Origin: Halichondria panicea
Lineage: Eukaryota; Porifera; Demospongiae; Suberitida; Halichondriidae
Direction of reading: 5' to 3'
DNA length: 64,000 nt
Assembly: GCF_963675165.1 (NCBI RefSeq)
Contig: NC_087386.1
Coordinates: 4,718,169-4,782,168, forward strand
Below the pieces are notes generated by a model that was not told the origin of the DNA, made no database searches, and saw only the letters and a program-made list of their open reading frames with translations. Positions 1-12,134 of the stretch are shown here, in pieces. Position numbers and translations under genes: made by a program. Positions within the stretch are counted from its first letter, which is position 1. Each line of letters opens with the position of its first letter.

Positions 1-115
1 AATGAAGCGACCTTGCCTACCTTTACCTGCAGTGCAAGCTCCAACCACGAAAATATTACCCACGAAATGTCTGAACCACGAATATTTTCTCCCCCAAAAA
101 TTACCCGCTATACGG
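1..115 (-). mobile_element. MITE fragment, CCGTATAGCGGG family, cut by window edge
   Basis: Reverse complement of the element seen nearly whole at 41712-41917: it ends in the terminus reading CCGTATAGCGGGTAATTTT and carries the repeated 'cacgaaaatatt' motifs. Its other end lies outside the window. No coding capacity. Confidence 0.7.
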
Positions 116-283
116 TAAATGGGTAAGAGCTGAACACCAGTTTCTAAGCAATACATCCGCACAAATTAAGGCTCTCGGACTATATAACTGGGGCAGGGTG
201 TAGTGTACGTGTATAGTGTGCATGGATGTGCATTGTGTAGGGTGTAGGGTTACTTTGGACATGCAGTACAAATCACTACAAGT

Positions 284-735
284 TCAGTGTTCATTTCTGG
301 TCAGGTAGTTATTTATTTTTTTTTTTAATAGGGAGTCGTAGTCCCTATTCCAAAGTTTTGTGCACATTTTAAGGGCAAACTTTGAGAATTTGTTTTTTGG
401 TGTGGATCCCAAACAGGGGCAGCATATTCCAGTTTTGATCTCACAAGTGAGATGTAGAGTTGTCTTAAACATTCTAGTGACAAGTGGCCATAGAACTGTC
501 AGTAAATTATACCAACCTGCTTGCAGGCATTTCTGCACATTCCTTCTATGTGTTTTGACCATGAGAGGTCATGAGAGATCCACACGCCAAGGTACTTGTA
601 GTGGTCAACTTTAAGTAGGGGACCAGGAGATTGAATAGGATGGTAAAGAAGATCATCAGCATAGAACAAGAGACTTCCTTTATTTTGATGTAGATCAATG
701 TCATTTATAACATGCATGCAGACACAGTACATTGA
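284..735 (-). pseudogene. Non-LTR retrotransposon reverse transcriptase remnant
   Basis: On the minus strand the frames read the reverse-transcriptase catalytic box as YADDLLYHP, followed by a thumb-like stretch with YLGVWISHDLSWSKH and a later part spelling LEYAAPVWDPH-like residues in broken frames. Compared with the copy at 41035-41640 it has lost about 180 bp just after the YADD box and has several frame breaks. YADD followed by a YLG motif is typical of LINE-type RTs; the clade cannot be named from this piece. A T-rich run at 306-327 (an A-run on its own strand) lies at the 3' side. Confidence 0.75.
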
Positions 736-770
736 ACTTGTAGTGATTCGTTGTAGTGATTCGTAGCGGT

Positions 771-1200
771 GTCCGAACCTCCTCTGGGTGTAGTTCAGTG
801 TATATTAGTTCAGTGTCCGAACCTCCTCTGGGTGTAGTTTAGTATATATTAGTCCGAACCTCCTCTGGGTGTAGTTCAGTATATATTAGTTCATTGTCCG
901 AACCTCCTCTGGGTGTAGTTCAGTGTATATTAGTTCAGTGTCCGAACCTCCTCTGGGTGTAGTTCAGTGTATATTAGTTCAGTGTCCGAACCTCCTCTGG
1001 GTGTAGTTCAGTGTATATTAGTTCAGTGTCCGAACCTCCTCTGGGTGTAGTTCAATGTATATTAGTTCAGTCCGAACCTCCTCTGGGTGTAGTTCAGTGT
1101 ATATTAGTTCAGTGTCCGAACCTCCTCTGGGTGTAGTTCAGTATATATTAGTTCAGTGTCCGAACCTCCTCTGGGTGTAGTTCAGTATATATTTGAGTTC
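771..1200. repeat. Minisatellite, about 10 units of 37-48 bp
   Basis: Tandem units containing CCGAACCTCCTCTGGGTG, TAGTTCAGTGTATATTAG and TTCAGTGT. Ten 'ccgaacc' starts can be counted between 772 and 1161. The sister blocks carry 7 (26898-27215) and 2 (40905-40992). Confidence 0.95.
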
Positions 1201-2489
1201 AGTGTATATTTGTAACATTTCATAACGTGCAGACACAGTAAATTGAATTTGCAGTGATTCATATATACCACATGTTTGACCTTCTCTGCACATGTGTGTA
1301 GAACTGGGTGTTATAATCATGTGCAGAAGAGGTCACATGCAGTAGGAATCACTATAGTGTTTTCCAGCAGGGCTGAACTTTTAGTGATTCTTATGGCCTC
1401 AAAATACAGAAAAAGTATACAGCACATGGTGTGTGTGCAAAGGAGGTTGGACTATAGGGTTATTTGCTCAGGTTACCATACAACTTACCTCTGGCTTTAC
1501 TGAGCTTATAATATCTGGCTAGCTGTGTGGATTAGCAAGGGTTAGCAGTAATGTATCTAGCTTGCATAGGAATCTAGTAAAAAGTGTATGCACTGATAAC
1601 AGAATGGAGGGGATTGCTGGGGATCATGCGCAGGTTGGTTAATGACTACTAGTATAAGTAGCCAGAGAGTCACAGAAAGTTTGCCTCCTAGTCTCCAATG
1701 ACTATGAAAAACCAGCTAGAAGTAATCATTAATTGTCAACAAGCTCAGCTAAAAGTAGTAGTACATGGGTATAAATAACCTTCTGGTGTGTGTGTGTGTG
1801 TGTTTGTGTTGAAAGTAGATAAGGTTACCACAAAACACAGCAAATGTGCTTACTCTGCCACATCTTGCTACCACAGACAAGTGCATGGCCCTAGTCTAAC
1901 AGCCACCAGCCATGCTAGCTATTGAGCCACCACCACATGAATCTAATTCCCACCACTTCTGAGAAAGGTAAATTCTAGGAAAGCAGGCAATGAATACACC
2001 CCCCCCCCCCCAAAAGGTGAGCTACAGGGCCAGGGATCCAGCATCAACTAGTGACCCTCCCACTAGAACACATGTACCACCACAGTAACAAAACCTAAAT
2101 GCTAACCCTATAACCCTAGCCCTAACACTGTTGACTGCCTTTCAATGACACCTCATAATTATAGTACGTATATAGGGACAATCAAGAAGCACAGAAATTG
2201 CCTCTGAAACTAGACACTTTCCAGGTCAATTGTAATGAACTGAGGCCACCACTATAAGAGAACTCACAAGTACTCACAACCAACTCCACACCAACAAGAC
2301 CCTCCTGAAAGGACACATCTGCTGAAGCCATAGCTACATCACCTTACCTATATGATATACTTACCTGTACTACAATAACGTTAAACAAGTAGCAAACGAT
2401 AAGCTCTGATCCAGACCATATATTACTTTGATGTACACCTGTGTGTGTGCGTGTGTGATGGGTGTGCTGCTTAATTAACTTTCAACGTA
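1201..2489. other. Non-coding part of block D
   Basis: No supportable gene. It contains a (TG)n run near 1788-1801, a poly-C tract at 1999-2011, and two telomere-like CCCTAA units near 2100-2130, too few to be a telomeric array. All are present in the sister copies with small length changes. Confidence 0.7.
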
Positions 2490-2700
2490 CCGTATAGCGC
2501 GAAATTTTCGCGGATTTCGTGGGTTACCAATCCTACATGAAAATTAAGTCCACGAAAATAGTTCTAATTACCTGTGTTTATTAAAGGCGTGGCTTCCGGT
2601 AAGCAGTCAAGCCCAGTCATTCCGCGAACATTGTGCAACGAAATGCTTTTAGAGGCCAATCCACGAAATATAAGTGCCTCAAAATTTTCGCGCTATACGG
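2490..2700. mobile_element. MITE, CCGTATAGCGCG family, TA target duplication
   Basis: Bounded by TA on both sides, with inverted ends reading CCGTATAGCGCGAAATTTT and the complement. Internal sequence repeats 'cacgaaaat' motifs. Other copies are at 28117-28291, 39343-39556, 48007-48240 and, degenerate, 23657-23760 and 45795-45895. TA duplication and short inverted ends fit a Tc1/mariner-type non-autonomous element. Confidence 0.85.
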
Positions 2701-3461
2701 TATATAGAATGAAGCTAATCTTGGCCGATCTTACACTGGTTGTATGACAAACATACAATCCGACATGTAGCAAGTGCAGCTTAAGCTTAGTTCAAGCAAA
2801 TAATGCCTGGCACAGTTTGTCAAACTACCTGTAAGGGTTAGCTAGATACATCCTTGTTCTATAGTAGGATCAAAAGTCTTACTAGGCATATGAATACATA
2901 TAATGTTTATTGCATAAATACAAAACTACAATAGTAGCATGCTCCAGTGCAACACGTGTATATTTGTGTATATTTGGCCATGCTGGGCAATAACTAAATG
3001 TATACTCACATCATAAATTCATATTCCCACTGGTATAGTCAGTAAGCATTGTGCACACCCTGTGACGCTAAGCAACATATTATCGCTAAGCAACATATCA
3101 CCTACCACATAATTATACTTACTATAATTATGTATTATTACTATAATTATATCAGGTGTCAATTGGTTAGGGTAATTAGCTTGTATGGGTTAGCACATAC
3201 CCAGAGTGTTATAGTACAAGAATCAATATATAGGATCCCTACATATCCAGAGGAGGTATACGACAGGCAATTAGTCTTTGATTGAGCAATAATTATCCAC
3301 CTACGTCGTAATCAAAGGCGTAATCAAAGGCTAATTACTTGAGCTGCACCACGCCTGTCGGACCTCCTCTGCTACATACCTATACAATTAATACACCTAC
3401 CTATACAATACACCAAACCCATCTTCATTACCAAATGCACAATTCTATGTGCACAGCTTCT

Positions 3462-3606
3462 GGGTCTCCAAAGGTGCAAGTACCGTACCAAGTGGTCAGT
3501 GGATGTGTACCCAGGAAACTGGAGATTGAGAGAAGGAAGAGGCAGTACAACAGACAAGCCAAAGAGCTGGAAAATCTCTTGAAGCAGCACCATGTATCCA
3601 CTCAGG
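3462..3606 (+). other. Exon-like insert present only in block D copy 1
   Basis: About 145 bp absent from the otherwise matching sites near 28975 and 38690. One open frame contains VPRKLEIERRKRQYNRQ followed by a helical stretch ending in HHVSTQ, then a consensus donor (CAG then GTAGGT). The charged 'PRKxEIERRKRxY' phrase recalls segments of axonemal dynein heavy chains, but I am not sure of that. No matching upstream exon was recognised. It could be a captured exon fragment or an exon lost from the other two copies. Confidence 0.4.
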
Positions 3607-5226
3607 TAGGTGGGGTATATAGGGGGAGGGAAGGGAGTTACTAAGAATAGAGCAAAATGCTACCTTATTCAAACACCGAGGTGTTCGCTTGCGGTATGTT
3701 TTGTTTTGCTTCACTGCAGCATGTAACACATTATGAATGTTTCACCATTGAGTACACAAGTTATCACAGTGGTATAATATTAGATTTGCGCACTGATAAC
3801 TGAAACCTTGAAGTGGCTGCCATCAAATTACTCAAGCATGGAATTCATTCCAGAGAACCACAATCAAGTTTAACTGGCCTTGGGACTATTAGAGCTATGA
3901 ATTTCACAAGAGAACCACAATCAAGTTTAACTGGCCTTGGGACTATGAATTTCACAACTAAACAAATAACCCAAGGCCATGGCATGTAGGAAGTAACCTC
4001 ACCACATGAAATTTAATTATACCATGGTGTATTATGTTCAAGGCTAAAAAACTTACTTGCATGCATGCATGCACGTTGACCAGCTAGCTACAAAGTTGAA
4101 GGCAGCCTAAATAGACTCTGCATGTGAACTACAAATTAAGCTAGCAAAATTGTATTCATGCGAACTGGCGATGCTGCATGTATATGGGGAAGTATAATTA
4201 GTTTCTTTTCTTAAACCGCTGTGCATATATAATTATTATAGTGCCGCTGACCTAAAACTACAGTATGCTGTTCTCAAAGCTGTGCATGCTGTGGCTTGCA
4301 TTTGTTCAGCAAACTGAATTACAACACCTATACTTATAAATATTTTATTGGCCGTTTTAGGCTTCATCACATATTAACTTGTTCTATACATGCTATAAAT
4401 CACGCGGAGGGATTAGCACTTCAATGCTCTGGCTCTATAGTCTGCCAGTAACTTGTATATATAAGCTCGTCACATTAATTTTACGGGCTCAACAATAGAT
4501 AGTATACAGACTTCTGCCAGGCTATCTTGAAAACTATGGACAGATGTATAAATTTAGTGTATAGATCTACCATGAAGTGATCCAAGTAGATCTATATAGA
4601 TCTATCTCACTTTTACATCACGAATTGGCAGCCACCTACCCACAGCTAGCTGCATGTGGTCAGACTATGAGATATATTCAAGTATAGACTGTATATCCAA
4701 TAACCCTTTTTGGTGTTGTGGGAGTAGAATGGGTAAAGATGCTTGCTGAGAGTTGTGACTTCTGAGCTCTGAATGTGGTAGCCACAAACAAGACAGCACC
4801 ACTATATACACCTATATTAAATCTATAACCTATATAGACATTGGCCATTTCATACAACTGTTACAGCAATCCAATCGTGACATTCAGTCTGCATGTTGAA
4901 CTCATCCATGCATGTACACAGAAGGGGTGCATATAGTGGATGTGATAGTACTGTGTTTGTACCATGGATATATATGTAGCCTCAACACAACAAGATAGTA
5001 GTTTTAAATTTGGCAGATTTTGTTTCATTGTCGAATAAAACCGAGAAAAATCTAAGAAGCTAAAAAGCTCGAACCTGCACGTTGGCCTAAATGTACACGC
5101 GGCTTTGACTCTAGGCTGTATAGACTCACTAAACCTCAAATTAACGTCGAGGGTTTGCACTTCAGTGCTCTAGTCTTTTTAGTGTTTACTCGCTTTTACT
5201 TGATAACAAAGCCTTAATTAACATCA
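3607..5226. other. Non-coding, nothing recognised
   Basis: Block D sequence to about 4942, with a direct repeat of the phrase 'agaaccacaatcaagttt' near 3855 and 3913 and a (CATG)n tract near 4062. From 4943 the sequence is not shared with the other blocks. Open frames are short and lack recognisable motifs. Confidence 0.6.
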
Positions 5227-5400
5227 AAATACTTGCTGTGTGTAAGCTACGATGCTGTAACAGCAGCGCTATGACGTCAAAATTACTTGCTGTGTGTAAG
5301 CTACGATGCTGTAACTGCAGCGCTTATGGCGTACAGGTGAGCAGGCTCAGAAATCACAAGAGACAGACAGACAGACAAACGAACAAACAAACAAACAGAC
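5227..5400. repeat. Two-copy tandem repeat plus tetranucleotide tract
   Basis: A unit of about 53 bp containing TACTTGCTGTGTGTAAGCTA is present twice (5230-5283 and 5284-5330) with few changes, followed by (AGAC)n and (AAAC)n tracts at 5361-5400. Confidence 0.85.
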
Positions 5401-7645
5401 TACTACAGTGCATCCAGTCTAGAGACAAATGTGTGTTGTACTTAAATGTAAATATCTAATGATCGGAACATTTCTAAGAGAATACAGACTATTTCCCTGC
5501 ATTCAGAATCTTCATTTCAAACCAGCAATTTCTATTGAATGGAACTATAGGGGTTGCTTGGAACGGATAGAACCAAGAAAATCTGCTGATACCATTGTGT
5601 AGGTGAATGAATAAGCTACAATATATCCAAAAATGTTTCCATGACAACTTAATATAAGGTGGTGGGTTTGTGGTGATTAATAAAACAGTACACAATTGTT
5701 ATTATAGTGGGTAAATCGGTTAGAGAGAAAAAGGCCAATGGTTTGCGGCTAAAGTTTGGAACTTTGTCACAACATCTGTAGATAGTTTGGCTATCTTATA
5801 AAGGTTCGATGTTGCTTAAATATCTACACATCCTCCGCAGTGCTTAGCTTTTAGTGCCGTTTCGGTTAGGGAGAAATTTGAAGAAAATCTTACGGCTAAG
5901 GTGCAAAAATTACACATGCAGAGTAAGCTTTGTCTAACTTCTGATAAAAAAAATTTGTCCAGTTCTGGAGATAATTGATGTTACACACATTTTTTTTACG
6001 ATCACCCCCATTTTCCCCTAAAATGATTTCCCACTACAAACAACTTTGGGGTAATATTTTTGGATGATGTTGTAGCTTATTCTTTCACCTATAGATCTAC
6101 TACACAATGGTATCAGCACAAAAATGTTCCAATGTTGAGAATGAATCAATTAGTGAGATACATTTAAGTACAACTACACTCACATCTACTCGATGCACTG
6201 TATATAACCCATGGCCAGCCCAAGAAAAAATAACGAATATTTTACTCCACAAAAATGACCCGCTATATGATTATGCTGTGGATCCGATCCACAGCATAAT
6301 CGTATAGCGGGTCATTTTCGACAACACTGTTAATTATGAACCTAATAGCTATAATTATACGAATGCACAACCCACCTAATTCATGCATGTCTAGTAGACG
6401 GAGAGTGTTCCCATGCAATGAAAACATTAATACCCCGAATGTAAATTACATGTGGGGTGAGAGGGAAATTTTGCCACAAAATCTTTTGCTTCAATAAGGC
6501 CACTGTTAGTTGCATACTTGTTTCAGCATAGTTTAACAGGGATTGGAAACGGGATCACGTGCGACAATGACTCCCAACGTTGCCTCTTGAAACCATCAGT
6601 GTTACGGTTCAGAGTGCGATAGGCAGTGGGCGTTAACCTCCAGCAGCAACTAAAACCATGCTAAAACTCCTCTTCTCCAGCTTCTAAAGTTAGGCTGAGT
6701 ACAACCCAGCCTATAAATCTCTAGTGTTCATCATTTGGAACCACATTAGTTGTGAATTTGTCCAAGTTTGAGTTTCAAGACGACCCTACAACACTTTTGT
6801 GAGTTTTTATATGCTTTTTCTCCCTAGAACCAGAGTTTAAATAATCTTTAACCTAGAAAAAGTATATAGTGTTTCAAAGTATTACATTAGTGATTGTAAT
6901 GAGCCACAATGGTGTTGATTGAAAAACATGTGTTGCTGATTTCAAGTATCAACTACGCTAATTAATTTATGTGTTTATTTGTACCTCTATGCAGAGGTGA
7001 AGAGGTTATAATTTCACAATTTTTAGTTATAGGCCAAGCATAGGAATAGGTTCATCGTAATGTCTTATTTCTATGATCTGAATGCATTCTTGTGAGAAGT
7101 TACACCTTGCTCAATTTAGTAGGTAAACGTTGAACATGTCGACCATTAGTGTATGCAGATATGCCTTGAAGACCCAAATTCCAACATCATCAGGCAAATA
7201 CATGAAAGAAATAACTTCAGAAAGATTATGGGATCCCTATATAAGTTAAAAAGTCATAAAAGAACAAGAAAGTTTTTTCGTAGTTTTTTTGTTTTTGTAA
7301 CTTTTCTATAAAAGCTTCATTTCAGTTTATATTTCACAAAAATGTCATAAATATCACATAATAATGGCCAATAGACAGTTGATATTTCCAAATGGCCAAC
7401 AGGCATAATAATTATAATTTTGTCTTTATAGAGCCTATAGTGTCTTAGGTGAGATCCAGAGGAGAGTTTTGCTCAATCTGGCTGATGCTACAAGCTCTCT
7501 CCTACAGCATGTATGCAGGAACGATCACATTTGCTGCTCATCAGCCCTGTCTTCTGTCTTTACCATTATTTTATGCCTAACTGACGAAAATACACAAAAG
7601 GCTGAACATAAAATAGTTAAAATTTTTTTACGGACTGGCTTTTTG
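5401..7645. other. Intergenic, nothing recognised apart from a palindrome
   Basis: No reading frame with a recognisable domain or convincing splice structure. The only clear structure is the palindrome at 6252-6318. Confidence 0.55.
6252..6318. repeat. Near-perfect palindrome, arms about 32 bp
   Basis: Arms read AAAATGACCCGCTATATGAT and its complement (one mismatch and small changes) meeting at GGATCCGATCC. The outer parts resemble ends of the CCGTATAGCGGG MITE family, so this may be two element ends joined head to head. Confidence 0.8.
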
Positions 7646-7654
7646 GTGCACAAT

Positions 7655-7714
7655 TAGCCTCGATTCCAAGCCGCTGAGAAAGGCGCACTATTCAAGGGGC
7701 TGGAGTCGAGGCTA
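7655..7714. mobile_element. 60-bp MITE, TAGCCTCG family, 9-bp target duplication
   Basis: Ends read TAGCCTCGATTCC and GGAGTCGAGGCTA and are flanked by GTGCACAAT on both sides (7646-7654 and 7715-7723). The same termini and 9-bp duplications occur at 14696-15458 and 15549-17296. Confidence 0.85.
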
Positions 7715-7820
7715 GTGCACAATGCAACTTGAACATGCTGGTACATGGTAAAATAATGCAATGTCAACAAAAAAAAGGACTTTGACCTCAAATAATGGCT
7801 GACATCAGTAGGACAGGAGT

Positions 7821-7884
7821 AGTTGGGCGTGGCCCCACCCTGGATGCGCCTACGTTCGCGTCCAGGGTGGGACCACGCCCAACT
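7821..7884. repeat. GC-rich inverted repeat
   Basis: Arms AGTTGGGCGTGGCCCCACCC and complement, one mismatch, around a loop of about 16 bp. Capable of a strong hairpin; origin unknown. Confidence 0.8.
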
Positions 7885-7917
7885 AATTGAACATGGATTC
7901 ACACTCCACAAGTCGGC

Positions 7918-8736
7918 CTTCTAAGATGCCCTAGCACTACGCTATGGCTATGGCTGGACCCCAACTCGCTTGCCCTCCAAATGCGACTGTGGCAAAAACT
8001 TCAATGTGGAGCATGCTCTCTCCTGTGCCAAAGGAGGGTTTCCTACGTTAAGGCATAATGAAATAAGAGATACCACAGCATCCCTTCTCACGGAAGTATG
8101 CAGTGAAGTGTGTGTAGAGCCCAACCTACAACCTGTGAGCGCGGACCAACTCAACGGGGCCTCAGCGAACAGCCAAGAAAACGCACGTTTGGATATATCG
8201 GCCAATGGTGTCTGGGGGGGAAGATTCCAAAAAACATACTTTGATATGAGTGTTTAACCCCCTCGCCCCCTCCAGCAGAAACCAGTCACATGCAGCAACA
8301 TACAGAAAACACGAACTGGAAAAGAAACTGGCTTATCAGCAAAGAGTCCAGGAACTTGAACACTCCTCTTTCACACCGTTAGTTTTATCCGTTACAGGAG
8401 GCATGGGCGTAGAAGCATCACTCTTCTACAAACGCCTGAGCTCACTACTTGCCCAGAAATGGGACATCACCTACAATAAAACTCTATGCTGGCTAAGATA
8501 TCGCCTAACGTTCTCCCTCCTACGCTCAGCCATCCAAGCAATTAGAGGCGCTAGATCGTCGGTGGGACATGCAGCCAGGACACCCATTGAGATCGACCTG
8601 ATCTCAGCAGAATCCCATCTCACAGGATAGTAATTAATATTAACAATAATTATCTACTATTTTACACGTACCCTTGTCATACATGCCATTCCTATAATAT
8701 ATTTATTTTTACCCCACTTGGGCCTGAAAAAAAAAA
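7918..8736 (+). pseudogene. 5'-truncated non-LTR element, C-terminal CCHC and RLE-like domain
   Basis: Two adjoining frames with a frameshift near 8250. The first has CDCGKNFNVEHALSCAKGGF (a C-C-H-C knuckle), then RHNEIRD, then ARLDISANGVWGG and TYFDMSV. The second continues FNPLAPS and later GGMGVEASLFYKR, CWLRYRLTFSLLRSAIQ, ending in TAG at 8628-8630. A CCHC knuckle followed by spaced aspartates is the layout of the restriction-like endonuclease C-terminus of R2/NeSL-type non-LTR elements; assignment is by motif layout only. An A-run at 8727-8736 may be the poly(A) end. No RT part is present, so it is a dead 5'-truncated copy. Confidence 0.7.
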
Positions 8737-8756
8737 TTGAGGAGGTCCTCCGAGAT

Positions 8757-8785
8757 GTGCTGCCTGGAATTGTTATTATGCCTCG
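8757..8785 (+). pseudogene. Stub of receptor penultimate exon
   Basis: Matches the last 27-29 bp of the exon ending at 32917 (residues RDVLPGIVI). The rest of the exon is missing, replaced by the retroelement to the left, and its donor has been separated by an insertion. It shows that this locus once held the gene present at 31530-32917. Confidence 0.8.
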
Positions 8786-9582
8786 AGGCGTAGCCGCACG
8801 AGGGATACCGTAAAGCTGACTGTGTGTGTGTCTGTTCCAGCTGTAACTGCTCAACGGTTGCAATGCGACGAAAGCTAACAGCTTCTATAGGCTTCTAGCC
8901 ACGTTCTCTTGGATTTTGATTCGTGGATTAGCAAACTAAAGCTTCTTTCTCGAGTTATGGCTAGTTTGACTCACATTGAAGGCTGTTGCAGTCTCTTCAG
9001 AATCTTTCATAGCATCATCAGTCCGCACAAACTTTCTATTCAACATATGAGTTAGCCTTGCACTAAAGCGCTAGCTTTTTGTTAGCTACAATACTCAGAA
9101 AATATCTAGCAGTAGCCATTTGTGAAATTGATCTCTTTGGACACACCCGTTAATTATTCCTATGGATGTAATGCGCATGCGCGCTCATTCCGATCCAGTG
9201 GCAGAATCATCTTTGTCTGAAGGCCTGGTAAGCCACAAAACACTACCATATAACAATATAGATAACAATATGCATGTACACAGGTCTTTTCTTCTTAGAT
9301 ATTTTATACACTGAACTACAGATCCTGGAAGAATCAATTTTCTTCTTTCTTGAGGTCCTGGTAAGCCACATAGATTTAATACAACAATAGATGCATGTAA
9401 ATAAGTCTTTTCTTCTCAGTGACTTTATATAGATAAACTAACTTTAATATAAAATTCATTATAGAAACTAATATAACACTCTAATACTTTTCAGCGAAAG
9501 CAAAAACATGGCGAGAGGCATTAGCACAGCGCCAGCTTGAACACTAGTTATTGGTAAGCAGTCTGCTTATTAGAAGGAATTG
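8786..9582. other. Insertion of unknown type between receptor exon stub and intron
   Basis: Uninterrupted in the sister locus (32909-32925), here separated by about 790 bp. The phrase GGAATTGTTATT stands on both sides (ends at 8785 and about 9588), and a 30 bp stretch of the downstream intron (TTATTGGTAAGCAGTCTGCT onward) is duplicated at 9553-9582. Inside are two similar subrepeats each ending in CCTGGTAAGCCACA (9225 and 9355), and a short open piece reading AKAKTWREALAQRQLEH after an acceptor-like TTTTCAG near 9495. No domain recognised. Confidence 0.5.
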
Positions 9583-9899
9583 TTATTGGTAAGCAGTCTG
9601 CTTATTAGAAGGCTATACATTACTGTAACAGTGAGAACTGAATGCATGCATGGTTACCACATGTATAATAGTCTGGTCAACATCATTATGTGATCACAGA
9701 TACGTGTAGCTAATTATTAAAGTATGCGTTTGTTTTGCTTATCCAAACATAATGGGGACATCCAAGTTAAGTCATGTTTCATGTTTATGTCATGCACTGC
9801 TGCACTTTCCTTGTTTCTTTAACTTCTGTCTTATACCCATGCACTGCTGGTTTTCCCCACAAGTTTCACAGCAATCATTGTACTAATTATGTAGACAGT

Positions 9900-10085
9900 C
9901 AGGGTGTCATACAGGGGGGGGAAAGGGGGGATATCCCCCCCTAGCTCCAATTTCCCCCCCCCTTTCAATTATGACTGAGTGTCCATAGCTGGGTATTGAA
10001 ATAATGGTTGACCTTTTTTTAGCAACATTTTCTGGTTACTTTTCTCATTTCCCCCCTCTACTTCAAAATCCTGTATGACACCCTG
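9900..10085. mobile_element. 186-bp MITE with CAGGGTG ends, 5-bp target duplication
   Basis: Inverted ends CAGGGTGTCATACAGG and CCTGTATGACACCCTG, flanked by ACAGT on both sides. The empty site is at 33224-33228. The interior contains runs of G and C able to pair (near 9914-9960). CAG...CTG ends with a 5-bp duplication resemble the hAT5-type elements. Confidence 0.85.
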
Positions 10086-10134
10086 ACAGTGCATTATTAT
10101 AATTATAGTGCAGTGCATTTGATTACTTTTGCAG

Positions 10135-10544
10135 CCAAACGAAGAGAAAAGGAAGCAGAGAGACTGTCTTTGTATCCAGCACCAGTACTAAAATCAAAAC
10201 AAAAAGATCTCATTCCATCTACTGCCTCTGATTCTGAAACAGAAATTGAACATGATGTTCCATTCTCCCACCAACTCAACACTGGTAGTGGCTTTGGTAC
10301 TGAGAATACACTTCCTATTTCTGAGCAGAATATTGGGGTCACTGTGAGCGAAGAAAAGGATATGCAAACGCTCAGCAAAGACCAAATTCAAGGTGATGAA
10401 GTGCAAGCCCTGAGTAGAATGGATGGCGATAGGGGTAAAGAGAACCCAACACCAAACGGGGAGTTGCTATCTGATGTGAATAATGGCAGCAGAGATGTTG
10501 TGTGTGGAGAAAAAGAAGATGTATATCTGTCTATTGTTCAGTAA
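10135..10544 (+). CDS. Terminal exon of a receptor-like protein (cytoplasmic tail)
   Basis: Acceptor TTTTGCAG ends at 10134 and the exon enters in phase 1. Joined in silico to the exon ending at 32917 it continues the frame without a break (…PGIVI, A, KRREKEAERL…). It encodes about 136 residues: a basic start (KRREKE), then a low-complexity acidic/serine tail, ending in EDVYLSIVQ before TAA. The YLSI tyrosine lies 5 residues from the C-terminus, a possible SH2 or trafficking motif. The preceding intron (9583-10134) is homologous to 32918-33259. At this locus the upstream exons are lost; at the other locus this exon is missing. No enzyme domain is visible. Confidence 0.6.
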
Positions 10545-11584
10545 CCCTCAACAATCAACCATTTAGTGATAGAGAAACTGATGTGATGTGTACATGAAGT
10601 ATCAAATTATAAATTGTTACGTAGCCTTTACTTACGAAATCATTATGTTTCCCTGCTGTCATTTGAAAACATTGAAGTCTCTAAAAACAAACCAGCGCGA
10701 TGCCGGAGTTTGTGATCACCTTATATAATAGATACTATCTTGCGCATGCTATTACATTTCTTTAACTGAACAATCGGTCGACTGTTCCTGCATGCATGGG
10801 GCTAGCCTATAATGTAATTATGGGAACAACAGATGTGACAGGGGAGAGAGTGAGAGGGCGCTATATAGTCTGTTCACCGTTAGACAGATAACTTTCCTAA
10901 TTTTCTGATGCGGTTTGAGAAGTACTCGAAGATCCATTTGCATGACACAACATCCACATGCAGAGATTAGCCAGATAATATACTTAATTAACCCCAACTC
11001 ACATGATCATCCCTATCAAACATCCATGCATGCATGCATGGTTTATAATTATGTATCATCTTGATTTATATTTTTATATCTTATGAAGTAAAGTACAGTA
11101 TTGTATACTCCCACAAACAGTTTTCACCAAGGAAAATACGGTCACGTATTATGATTGTTATTTGCACTAGGCAAATTAGGTTTTTGCTTGTCTAAAATTA
11201 TATTAAGCTAAATATTAACATAATGTGATCATTTGTTTTTAAACAAAATGGGGGGCCTCCAACTATTCGTTGTGTTTACAAAAGCATGCATGGGATTGCC
11301 CGGCCGGATTCATGCATGCAGGGAATAATAATTTATTTGTTATATACAATTACCTTGTTGATTTTTCAAGTTCTTGCTTACTATACTGATAACTGTACAT
11401 GCATGGGTATTACTATTGGTGTAATCCCTATAGAAACATCTATACATGCACTGTGATGATTTAAGTTGCTTATTGTTGCATATAGCAAAGTTAACCTAGA
11501 TATAATACTGAATTATAGCTATATATATGCTATTATGTATACACCATTAGTCAAGCAGTGATAATTATTTCCCCTCCCTGTATA
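10545..11584. other. Intergenic, nothing recognised
   Basis: AT-rich with several (GCAT)n tracts (10790, 11030, 11285) and scattered ATAATTAT octamers. No supportable gene. Confidence 0.55.
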
Positions 11585-12132
11585 TGGTGGGCCGTTTGTT
11601 TCAAAATTCAAATGTTATATTTTCATTCAAATTACAATACATTCATTCAAGATGCATATACAGTATTCATTCAAGACCTGCAATTGTCATTCAAGATTTT
11701 AATGCATTCAAGTCGACAATAATTATTCAAGATATCATGCATGCATATACAGTCATTAAAACACAACATTTAAGAGATGTCCTTTGCTTAATGCTCAAAA
11801 CTCGAAGGTCGGCAACGAACCCCTGACCTCTTGTTAATTTTCGTTAATCAATGTCATGTTTCTGGTTTGGGAATCACCTTACCACTACTGAGGGAGGGAG
11901 TTGATTATTGTGAACCCCATTTCCTGTTAATTAAAACAACTACACCATGCAATAAAACCACAAAGTGTGGCTAAAGTCATCTGAAATTATGCATGTTTAT
12001 GCATCCATCAAAATCTTGAATCTTGAATGAATAATCTTGAATGCTCTTGAATGAAAATTGCACATCTTGAATGAATGTATTGTGATTTGAATGAAAATGT
12101 AACATTTGAATTTTGAAACAAACGGCCCACCA
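11585..12132. mobile_element. TIR element, about 70-bp ends, TA target duplication
   Basis: Ends begin TGGTGGGCCGTTTGTTTC and are inverted over about 69 bp with two mismatches, flanked by TA (11583-84, 12133-34). Subterminal regions iterate CATTCAAGA. No transposase frame: a non-autonomous element. Confidence 0.85.
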
Positions 12133-12134
12133 TA

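Larger units (their letters stand above)
1..4942 (+). repeat. Duplicated block D, copy 1
   Basis: Colinear with 26525-31513 (same strand) and with 37057-41917 (inverted). It shares the RT remnant, minisatellite, poly-C tract, CCGTATAGCGCG MITE and a long non-coding stretch. Relative to the other two copies it lacks about 315 bp present at 29080-29390 and 38240-38580, and it alone carries an exon-like insert at 3462-3606. It matches copy 3 further (to about 4942) than copy 2 does. It runs off the left edge of the window. Confidence 0.85.

Noticed and set aside
2096-2130. CCCTAA-type repeats suggesting a telomere or fusion point
   Set aside because: Only two or three imperfect units, repeated identically in each block D copy; too short for telomeric DNA.
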